A stretch of 40,000 nucleotides of DNA from Lysinibacillus timonensis (GTDB lineage Bacteria; Bacillota; Bacilli; Bacillales_A; Planococcaceae), in the NCBI RefSeq assembly GCF_900291985.1, contig NZ_LT985980.1, forward strand, positions 2,392,001 through 2,432,000. Reading direction: 5' to 3'. Of the stretch, positions 21,088-27,552 are shown piece after piece. Numbering within the stretch: the first letter of the stretch is position 1; every line of letters starts with the position of its first letter. The notes beneath the pieces were generated by a model. The model was not told the origin of the DNA, made no database searches, and saw only the letters and a list, made by a program, of their open reading frames with translations. The position numbers and the translations under genes were made by a program.

Positions 21088-21624
21088 ATGAAAGCAACAG
21101 GCATTGTCCGACGTATTGATGATCTAGGACGCGTTGTTATTCCAAAAGAAATTAGGAGAACAATGCGTATTCGTGAAGGCGACCCTTTAGAAATTTATAC
21201 TGATAGGGAAGGCGAAGTTATCTTAAAAAAATATTCTCCTATAAATGACTTAGGTGAATTTGCTAAAGAGTATGTTGAGTCATTATATGAGACAATAGGA
21301 ACACCAGCACTTATTAGTGACCGTGACGAAATGATTGCTGTTGCAGGTGTATCCAAAAAAGATTATGTAAGTAGACGTCTTTCTACATTTGCTGAAGATT
21401 TTATGAAACAACGTTCGGTTGTTTTAGAAAAGAATGAAGAGAATATTGAGCTAGTTCCAGGTCAATTTGAACAAGTTAAGTCATATTGTGTTGCTCCAAT
21501 TATTTCAAATGGTGATACTATTGGAGCTGTCTATCTAATATCAAAAGTGCACTTCATTACAGAAGTTGAACAAAAAGCGGCAGAAACAGCTGCAAACTTT
21601 TTAGCAAAACAAATGGAAAACTAA
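21088..21624 (+). CDS. spoVT: Stage V sporulation regulator SpoVT
   Basis: SpoVT of 178 residues, a tetrameric regulator that adjusts forespore SigG genes positively and negatively. Residues 1-53 are an AbrB-type swapped-hairpin domain (M-K-A-T-G-I-V-R-R-I-D-D-L-G-R-V-V-I-P). The rest is a GAF domain, A-P-I-I-S-N-G-D-T-I-G-A-V-Y being its conserved core. The ATG at 21088 gives the exact B. subtilis length and follows GAGAGG. Nine extra in-frame codons upstream overlap this site and are rejected. A consensus SigG promoter precedes it and a terminator follows, giving a monocistronic gene. Confidence 0.96.
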   Translation: MKATGIVRRIDDLGRVVIPKEIRRTMRIREGDPLEIYTDREGEVILKKYSPINDLGEFAKEYVESLYETIGTPALISDRDEMIAVAGVSKKDYVSRRLSTFAEDFMKQRSVVLEKNEENIELVPGQFEQVKSYCVAPIISNGDTIGAVYLISKVHFITEVEQKAAETAANFLAKQMEN

Positions 21625-21631
21625 TATGAAG

Positions 21632-21659
21632 AACGCCTCAACTATGGAGGCGTTTTTTT
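21632..21659 (+). terminator. Terminator after spoVT
   Basis: AACGCCTC pairs with GAGGCGTT across 7 bases, then seven T. Confidence 0.92.
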
Positions 21660-21759
21660 ATGGACTTTAGAGATGATATAATCAATTATTGATGAAACGT
21701 TTTATGAGAAGTGTTTGTGATTTATAATTGGATTATATTGTATAGAAAGAGGAAATGTT

Positions 21760-23367
21760 ATGTCTAAAAACTTTGGGATGAAGGGGTATATGAAAGGTGC
21801 ACTTTTGTTAACAGTCGCAGCTGTCATTGTTAAAATCCTAAGTGCTGTTTACCGTATTCCCTTCCAAAACTTAGTTGGAGACCAAGGTTTTTATATTTAC
21901 CAACAAGTTTACCCATTTATATCTTTCTTTGTTGTATGGACATCAGGAGGATTTGCAGTAGCGATATCGAAAATGTTGGCTGATGCTGAAATAAGTAATA
22001 ATTCGACACATCAAAAGGGGTTTATTTCCCGTACAATTTTTTATTATTTAACTATATTGTCTATAGTTTTTTTCATCATATTATTTTTCGGGGCGGATAT
22101 TTTAGCAAATCTTATGGGTGATGAAAACCTTGCACAACTAGTAAGAACTGGTTCATTCGTTACTTTATTTATGCCTATATTAGCCTTAATGAAGGGCGTT
22201 TTTCAATCACGTGGAGAGATGGCACCTGTCGCATATGCTCAAGTGTTTGAACAGTTTATTCGAGTATTCATCATATTAGTAGGCACGCTCATCATCATGT
22301 TCACAACAAAATCTTTATATGGGGCTGGGAATATAGCGGTTCTAGGCACCGTGGTTGGCGAAATTGCAGGAGTTGTATTGCTAATTCTTTTTTTGAAAAA
22401 GAAAGTGATTCTCTCAAAAGGTAAATTTACTGGTCAAAAGAGATGGCCAATCATAAAAGAAGTTACATTGCTTAGTATTAGTGTAAGTATGAGTAGCTTA
22501 CTAATCCTTTGTTTACAATTAATTGATTCGTTCACGGTTTATTCTTTAATGATACAACATGGTGTTGAGGGTCAAGTAGCCCAAGTAGCAAAAGGGATCT
22601 ATGACCGTGGTCAACCACTAATTCAGTTAGGGATTGTTATAGCATCGTCCTTGTCTTTAGCAATTGTGCCTCTTGTTGCACATCATACAAGAAAAAAAGG
22701 TGGACGTAGTGCCTTGCCTTTTATCCAATTGACATATAGAAGTGCTTTGTTGTTTGGCGTTGCAGCATCTTTAGGTCTTGTAATTGTAATGCCGTATGTG
22801 AATACTATGTTGTTTGAAACAAATGATTTATCAAATGTATTAAGAATTTCCGTACTACAAATTATCCCCTTATCGATTATTCTGACCATTACAGCTATTT
22901 TACAAGGGATGGGAAAATTAAGGATACCCGCTATGATAATAGTTGGAGCACTTGTTGTTAAAGGTGTTGGGAATTTCTTGTTAGTACCAACTTTTCACGT
23001 TTTAGGTGCTGCAGTTTCGAGCGGTTTAGGTTTATACTTTTGTGCAATATTACTAACTGTTTATACTCGTAATTTAATAATAGGGGATTTAGCCGGAAGT
23101 AACTTTTACATAAAGCTAATAGGTGCCTCTATTTCAATGGCAGTAGCAGTTTTACTGATGGACAACCTATTGCAAATATTTAATGGATTTATAAGCTCGG
23201 TAAGAATTGAAGCAGTTATTTTTGGTATATGTTTAATAGTAATTGGTGCATTTGTTTTTTTAACTTTTGTTGGAAAAACTCGAATGTTAGCGGAGAAAGA
23301 GTGGTTTTTATTACCGTTTGGTCGAAAAATGGCAACATATCAACTTTGGTTAAATAAAAGAAAGTAG
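21760..23367 (+). CDS. yabM: Polysaccharide biosynthesis/MurJ-like flippase YabM
   Basis: Membrane protein of 535 residues with about 14 predicted transmembrane segments in the MOP (MATE/MVF) superfamily, the group that holds SpoVB and MurJ-type lipid flippases. The start resembles SpoVB relatives (K-G-A-L-L-L-T-V-A, then I-L-S-A-V-Y-R-I-P-F-Q-N). It probably moves a lipid-linked wall precursor, but which one is not known. AGAGGAAA precedes the ATG. mazG follows on the base after the stop codon, so the two are co-translated, as in the B. subtilis yabM-yabN order. Confidence 0.88.
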   Translation: MSKNFGMKGYMKGALLLTVAAVIVKILSAVYRIPFQNLVGDQGFYIYQQVYPFISFFVVWTSGGFAVAISKMLADAEISNNSTHQKGFISRTIFYYLTILSIVFFIILFFGADILANLMGDENLAQLVRTGSFVTLFMPILALMKGVFQSRGEMAPVAYAQVFEQFIRVFIILVGTLIIMFTTKSLYGAGNIAVLGTVVGEIAGVVLLILFLKKKVILSKGKFTGQKRWPIIKEVTLLSISVSMSSLLILCLQLIDSFTVYSLMIQHGVEGQVAQVAKGIYDRGQPLIQLGIVIASSLSLAIVPLVAHHTRKKGGRSALPFIQLTYRSALLFGVAASLGLVIVMPYVNTMLFETNDLSNVLRISVLQIIPLSIILTITAILQGMGKLRIPAMIIVGALVVKGVGNFLLVPTFHVLGAAVSSGLGLYFCAILLTVYTRNLIIGDLAGSNFYIKLIGASISMAVAVLLMDNLLQIFNGFISSVRIEAVIFGICLIVIGAFVFLTFVGKTRMLAEKEWFLLPFGRKMATYQLWLNKRK

Positions 23368-23376
23368 GTGGATAGG

Positions 23377-24843
23377 TTGAATGAAATTACAATATTAGGT
23401 TTAGGTGCTGGTGATATCGATCAGTTACCCTTAGGGATTTATAAAAAGTTAAAAAAAGCGCAACGAATCTTTGTAAGAACAAATGATCACCCTGTCTTAA
23501 TAGACTTAGAAAAAGAAGGAATTCGATTTACTAGTTTTGATGATATATATGAGAAACATGAAACATTTCACCCGGTCTATGAGGAAATTTCACAACGTCT
23601 AATCGATGAATCCATACAAAGTTCCGTCATTTATGCAGTACCTGGACATCCATTGGTAGCAGAACAAACTGTACAGCTCCTTATTCGTGCTGAACATGAG
23701 GGTAGGGCAAAGTTAAAAATTGAAGGTGGTCAAAGCTTTTTAGATCCAATTTTTGCTACATTAAAGATAGATCCGATTGATGGATTTCAGCTTTTTGATG
23801 GCACAAGTTTTTCGATTCATGACGTGAATATGAGGGCTCATGTATTAATTGCTCAAGTTTACGATTCCTATAGTGCTTCTGAAGTAAAATTAACCTTAAT
23901 GGAAAAATACCGTGATGATTATCCAGTGACAGTCATAACGGCAGCAGGATCTTTAAATGAAAAGGTAACAACCATTCCGTTATATGAACTCGATCAGGTA
24001 GTTGAAGTGAATAACTTAACTACGGTGTATGTCCCGCCAGTAATTAATGATGATGATGCACTGAAAGATTGGTCAACTTTCCGTAAAATTATTACAACCT
24101 TAAGGGGACCAAATGGATGTCCTTGGGATAAAGAGCAAACACATGAGAGCCTAAAAAAATATTTAATTGAAGAGGTACATGAGTTTTTAGCAGCAGTTGA
24201 TGAGGAAGATGACTTTGGAATGGTCGAAGAATTAGGAGATATTCTTCTTCAGGTCTTTTTACACGCGCAAATTGGCGAGGATAACGGCTACTTTAATTTA
24301 GAGGAAGTGCTAGCTTCTATTAATGCAAAGATGATTCGACGTCATCCACATGTATTTGGTGAAGTACTAGTGAAGGATTCAAACGATGTTATTATAAATT
24401 GGGAATCAATCAAAAAGCTTGAAAAAGGGGAACATGAACAATCTATTTTAAAAGGAGAATATCGAGCTAGTTCATCATTGCAAACTAGCTTTAATTATCA
24501 AAAAAAAGCTGCAACTGTTGGATTCGATTGGCCGAATGAGGACGATGTTTGGAGGAAATTTGAAGAAGAATGGCAGGAGTTTCGTGAAGAAATTCAAACT
24601 GGTTCTAACCAAACTAGATTGGACGAGTTTGGCGATGTCTTATTTACATTAGTAAATATCGCACGCTTCTATAAAATTTCACCTGAAGAAGCAATGATTC
24701 ATGCAAATGAGAAATTCACAAGAAGATTTCAATATATTGAAAAACAAGTGAAGGAAAGTGGCAAAACATTTGATGACTTTACACTAGAACAATTAGATAC
24801 ATTTTGGAACGAAGCAAAATTGAAGGAAAAAGAGAGGTTATAA
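23377..24843 (+). CDS. mazG: Tetrapyrrole methylase / MazG nucleoside triphosphate pyrophosphohydrolase (YabN)
   Basis: Two-domain protein of about 488 residues. The N-terminal 220 residues form a tetrapyrrole methylase-like domain (L-G-L-G-A-G-D-I-D-Q-L-P; A-V-P-G-H-P). The C-terminal half is a MazG pyrophosphohydrolase with the repeats C-P-W-D-K-E-Q-T-H, E-E-x-H-E-F and E-E-L-G-D-I-L-L-Q-V that bind magnesium. MazG hydrolyses non-canonical or excess NTPs. The N-terminal activity is unknown. The TTG at 23377 is preferred, with GTAGGTGG just upstream at the yabM stop. A GTG at 23368, directly after that stop, adds three residues and cannot be excluded. Confidence 0.9.
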   Translation: MNEITILGLGAGDIDQLPLGIYKKLKKAQRIFVRTNDHPVLIDLEKEGIRFTSFDDIYEKHETFHPVYEEISQRLIDESIQSSVIYAVPGHPLVAEQTVQLLIRAEHEGRAKLKIEGGQSFLDPIFATLKIDPIDGFQLFDGTSFSIHDVNMRAHVLIAQVYDSYSASEVKLTLMEKYRDDYPVTVITAAGSLNEKVTTIPLYELDQVVEVNNLTTVYVPPVINDDDALKDWSTFRKIITTLRGPNGCPWDKEQTHESLKKYLIEEVHEFLAAVDEEDDFGMVEELGDILLQVFLHAQIGEDNGYFNLEEVLASINAKMIRRHPHVFGEVLVKDSNDVIINWESIKKLEKGEHEQSILKGEYRASSSLQTSFNYQKKAATVGFDWPNEDDVWRKFEEEWQEFREEIQTGSNQTRLDEFGDVLFTLVNIARFYKISPEEAMIHANEKFTRRFQYIEKQVKESGKTFDDFTLEQLDTFWNEAKLKEKERL

Positions 24844-24845
24844 AT

Positions 24846-25136
24846 TTGCGTTTAGATAAATATTTAAAAGTATCGCGTTTAATTAAACGTCGAACATTAG
24901 CAAAAGAAGTAGCAGAGCAAGGGAGAATCACAATTAATGGGAAAGCAGCCAAAGCAAGTACTACGGTGAAAATAAATGACGAACTAGCTATTCGTTTTGG
25001 GCAAAAGGTAGTAACTGCACGAGTTGATGATATTCGTGAGAATGTTCGGAAAGAAGAAGCAGCAAAGATGTTTACAATATTGAAAGAAGAAAAGCTGGAA
25101 AAAGTTGAGCTGCAATTTATCGATGATGAAGATTAG
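24846..25136 (+). CDS. rqcP: RqcP (YabO), ribosome-associated quality control factor
   Basis: S4-domain protein of 96 residues. In B. subtilis RqcP joins RqcH on stalled 50S subunits and helps poly-alanine tailing of the trapped peptide. The S4 core is R-L-D-K-Y-L-K-V-S-R-L-I-K-R-R-T, followed by E-Q-G-R-I-T-I-N-G and V-R-F-G-Q-type residues (here A-I-R-F-G-Q-K-V-V). The start is a TTG with GAGAGG at the end of mazG; an upstream reading inside mazG is rejected on homologue length. It is about 10 residues longer than B. subtilis YabO at the C-terminus. A terminator closes the yabM-mazG-rqcP operon. Confidence 0.93.
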   Translation: MRLDKYLKVSRLIKRRTLAKEVAEQGRITINGKAAKASTTVKINDELAIRFGQKVVTARVDDIRENVRKEEAAKMFTILKEEKLEKVELQFIDDED

Positions 25137-25183
25137 CTATAAACAAAACTCTTATCGTTCTTAAAAAATATATAAATTTTCTT

Positions 25184-25216
25184 AGCATGATAACAAAATG
25201 TTGTCATGCTTTTTTC
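25184..25216 (+). terminator. Terminator after rqcP
   Basis: A 12-bp stem, AGCATGATAACA with TGTTGTCATGCT (one T-G pair), has a 3-base loop and a T-run. Confidence 0.9.
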
Positions 25217-25232
25217 ATTCAAAGCATAAAGT
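25204..25232 (+). promoter_or_regulatory. Candidate SigE promoter of yabP-yabQ
   Basis: TCATGCT, 14 bp, then CATAAAGT: a partial match to the SigE pattern KMATATT-n14-CATACAHT with the right spacing. The -35 overlaps the rqcP terminator. B. subtilis yabP and yabQ are SigE-dependent. Confidence 0.4.
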
Positions 25233-25264
25233 GAAAAGAACAAATCAACTAAAGGAGGAACAAT

Positions 25265-25564
25265 ATGACACTACATCAAGAAAGTAATCGTTATACTATT
25301 ACATCTGGAGACCATCTTGTGACAGTGCGTAATAGAAAAAGAATGGACATGACTTCTGTTAAGGAGATTGAACGTTTCGATCAAGAAGAATTTTATGTAA
25401 AAACAGCGGAAGGAAATTTACTAATCCGTGGGGAAGAACTAAAAATCGTTCATTTAGACGTTGATAAAGGATTGTTAACGTTAGAAGGTAATGTAAGACA
25501 ATTACAATATGATGATGAAGAAAACGGGTTATCTAAAGGCTTCCTCCATAAATTATTTGGATGA
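25265..25564 (+). CDS. yabP: Sporulation protein YabP
   Basis: YabP of 99 residues, a small soluble protein needed at a late stage of B. subtilis sporulation; its biochemical role is unknown. The family pattern is a beta-rich N-terminus with L-V-T-V-R-N-R-K-R-M-D-M-T-S-V and a core G-N-L-L-I-R-G-E-E-L. AAAGGAGG precedes the ATG. The stop overlaps the yabQ start by four bases (ATGA), indicating coupled expression in the mother cell. Confidence 0.9.
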   Translation: MTLHQESNRYTITSGDHLVTVRNRKRMDMTSVKEIERFDQEEFYVKTAEGNLLIRGEELKIVHLDVDKGLLTLEGNVRQLQYDDEENGLSKGFLHKLFG

Positions 25565-26046
25565 CGGTTAGCGAACAATTCGTAAGTATTATAATGATGA
25601 TGGCAAGTGGGATTTTAGTAGGTGCAATTATCGATTGTATACGACTAATATTTAGTGCTCTTTCGCCAAAGTCATTATTGAAGAGATTTACAATTGGAAT
25701 AGAACTAATCGTTTGGGCAATACTGGGTGCCCTAACATTTTATATAATATACTTATTAAAGGGTGGAGAATGGCGTTTAGTTGATCCTGTAGCACAGATT
25801 TCGGGTATCTTTTTGTATGAGTCCCTCTTCCAACCATTCTTCCGATTTTTAGGACGTATTATTTTAGCAATTATTATAAGGCCTATTTTCATATTTTTTA
25901 CATTAATTTTGACATTAATAAGGAGGATAATATTACTAATATTACGTATTATTATGTTTTTATTAACTCCTTTTCGAAAGATATTTACAAAAAATTTTAC
26001 AAAGATCCATTCAAAATTTAGGAGAACTACCTTTAAAAAAAGTTAA
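25561..26046 (+). CDS. yabQ: Spore cortex biosynthesis membrane protein YabQ
   Basis: YabQ of 161 residues, an integral membrane protein required for cortex formation in B. subtilis and located in the outer forespore membrane. Hydrophobic segments lie at about 8-30, 43-67 and 85-128. The C-terminus is strongly basic (R-K-I-F-T-K-N-F-T-K). It opens with V-S-E-Q-F-V-S-I-I-M-M-M-A-S-G and G-A-I-I-D-C-I-R, typical of the family. The start overlaps the yabP stop. divIC follows 46 bases after the stop with no terminator. Confidence 0.9.
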   Translation: MTVSEQFVSIIMMMASGILVGAIIDCIRLIFSALSPKSLLKRFTIGIELIVWAILGALTFYIIYLLKGGEWRLVDPVAQISGIFLYESLFQPFFRFLGRIILAIIIRPIFIFFTLILTLIRRIILLILRIIMFLLTPFRKIFTKNFTKIHSKFRRTTFKKS

Positions 26047-26092
26047 ATCAACAGTATAATTACTAAGGCAACAAATTTTGGAGGCGACGGAT

Positions 26093-26494
26093 ATGGCAAA
26101 GCATCATAAGCAAATAAACCAAAAATATAATACCGTAAGAACGCTTCAAAATGACTATGTCCGTGCATCTGATGAAGAGTTGAAGATAGAGAAGAAACTA
26201 AAGGTATTATTTAGACGAAGAATGTTTGTATTCACACTACTTGCTATAGCTGTATTATCAATATTAATCAGTACTATCTTTACTCAAGATCAAAGAATCG
26301 CGAAGAAGGAACAAGAAAAGGCGGAAGCTTTAGCGGAGTTAGAAAAAGTGAAAGAACAGCAAGAAATGTTGAATTTGCAAATCGCAAAGCTTGAAGATGA
26401 TGAGTATATTGCGAAGTTAGCTAGGAAAGAATATTTTCTATCTGAAGATGGTGAAATTATTTTTACGATCCCAAAGGAAAATAAGGATGAATAA
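26093..26494 (+). CDS. divIC: Cell division protein DivIC
   Basis: DivIC of 133 residues, a bitopic septum protein that forms a complex with FtsL and DivIB (FtsB-like role). A basic cytoplasmic N-terminus of about 43 residues is followed by one membrane segment (about 44-63), an extracytoplasmic coiled coil rich in Lys, Glu and Ala (about 65-100), and the conserved tail D-E-Y-I-A-K-L-A-R-K-E-Y-F-L-S-E-D-G-E-I. The ATG at 26093 follows TTGGAGG at normal spacing; the TTG inside that site is not the start. In B. subtilis it likewise follows yabQ. Confidence 0.93.
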   Translation: MAKHHKQINQKYNTVRTLQNDYVRASDEELKIEKKLKVLFRRRMFVFTLLAIAVLSILISTIFTQDQRIAKKEQEKAEALAELEKVKEQQEMLNLQIAKLEDDEYIAKLARKEYFLSEDGEIIFTIPKENKDE

Positions 26495-26633
26495 TTTAAA
26501 CTTAAATTTAATATAATAAGCTGTACTCCAATTTTTTCGCTGACATAATTTATCTGAATTGAATAAGATTAAACATTCAAAAGCTTGGACGAGCTCTTCA
26601 AATATTTATGTAACAGTATTTTTAACAATTGAG

Positions 26634-26665
26634 AAAAAGAGTTGTCTTGTTGACACTCTTTTTTT
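26634..26665 (+). terminator. Terminator after divIC
   Basis: AAAAAGAG(T)TGTC pairs with GACACTCTTTTT, with one bulge and seven T. It overlaps the yabR promoter -35. Confidence 0.82.
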
Positions 26666-26677
26666 GTTGGCTATAAT
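26650..26677 (+). promoter_or_regulatory. SigA promoter of yabR, overlapping a terminator
   Basis: TTGACA (26650-26655), a 16-bp spacer and TATAAT (26672-26677): two perfect hexamers. The -35 lies in the loop and downstream arm of the divIC terminator. A leader of about 85 bases follows, with a small hairpin CGTGT/ACACG at 26692-26707. Confidence 0.8.
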
Positions 26678-26767
26678 AAAATAATAACAGGCGTGTTTTT
26701 TTACACGTTTATCATTAGATTACATGGCGATAAAGCCGCTTAATTTTTAAGGAGGAACATTTTTTTT

Positions 26768-27199
26768 ATGTCAATTGAAGTAGGCAGCAAAGTAGAAGGT
26801 AAAGTAACAGGAATCACAAATTTTGGAGCATTCGTTGAGCTGCCAGATGGCAAGACGGGTCTAGTTCACATTAGTGAAGTCGCAGATAACTATGTGAAAG
26901 ACATCAACGAACATTTAAAAGTTGGCGATGTTGTTGAAGTGAAAGTGATGAATGTTGAAGCGGATGGAAAAATTGGTTTATCTATTCGTAAAGCAAAGCC
27001 TCAACCTGAAAGACCTGAGCGTCCTCAACGTCCGCGTCGCGACAACCATAATCGTTCGAATGATCGTAATCAACACCAAACGAAAGAAAATTTTGAGCAA
27101 AAAATGGCACGATTCCTAAAAGATAGTGATGAACGTCTTGCAAGTTTAAAACGTGCAACTGAATCAAAACGAGGTGGCCGTGGAGCTAGAAGAGGATAA
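26768..27199 (+). CDS. yabR: S1 domain-containing RNA-binding protein YabR
   Basis: S1-domain protein of 143 residues resembling general stress protein 13 and polynucleotide phosphorylase S1 domains. Residues 1-75 form the OB-fold (G-S-K-V-E-G-K-V-T-G-I-T-N-F-G-A-F-V and G-L-V-H-I-S-E-V). Residues 76-105 are a Pro/Arg-rich linker (R-P-E-R-P-Q-R-P), and the tail is basic and Gly/Arg-rich. It probably binds RNA or ribosomes; the target is unknown. AAGGAGG is followed by an unusually T-rich spacer of about 12 bases. In B. subtilis two tRNA genes follow yabR; none is present here. Confidence 0.88.
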   Translation: MSIEVGSKVEGKVTGITNFGAFVELPDGKTGLVHISEVADNYVKDINEHLKVGDVVEVKVMNVEADGKIGLSIRKAKPQPERPERPQRPRRDNHNRSNDRNQHQTKENFEQKMARFLKDSDERLASLKRATESKRGGRGARRG

Positions 27200-27252
27200 T
27201 TTGCTGTCTATTTTTTACGTAGAAAAAGTGTAAAATAGATTCATAATGGTAT

Positions 27253-27290
27253 AAAAAAGACTTAGTCGGTTCTGCCGTCTAAGTTTTTTT
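27253..27290 (+). terminator. Terminator after yabR
   Basis: ACTTAG-T-CGG pairs with CCG-T-CTAAGT (one T-T mismatch, 5-base loop), followed by seven T. The preceding A-run could extend the stem. Confidence 0.87.
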
Positions 27291-27456
27291 ATTACAAGAA
27301 ATTAAAATGGGAAGCTATTTACGTTGATTGGTTAGTACATACTTTAACAGTTAAAGACCCCACAATTTTTGATCTGGTCGTAAGATATATCTGTTTATCA
27401 CATAGTCTTTAATAATACGACATAATCGTTTTAAAATGTAATCTCTTCCATAATTT
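27291..27456. other. Intergenic DNA between yabR and spoIIE
   Basis: The whole yabR-spoIIE gap is 353 bp. After the yabR terminator this part shows no open frame with a ribosome-binding site, no cloverleaf and no recognisable RNA structure. In B. subtilis tRNA-Met and tRNA-Glu genes occupy this site; I found neither. Confidence 0.6.
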
Positions 27457-27521
27457 CGTCGAACACTTTTTTAATTTCCCATCACTACTAGACAAATTTT
27501 ACAACGAACATTCTATATAAT
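27457..27521 (+). promoter_or_regulatory. Spo0A-type promoter of spoIIE
   Basis: TAGACA (27489-27494) and TATAAT (27516-27521) are 21 bp apart. This abnormal spacing is also found at the B. subtilis spoIIE promoter, which SigA uses only with Spo0A~P. Degenerate 0A boxes (consensus TGNCGAA) occur as CGTCGAA (27457-27463) and AGACAAA (27490-27496) over the -35. Confidence 0.65.
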
Positions 27522-27552
27522 TGTTCGAAAACGAGTGAAGGGGATGAATGTT

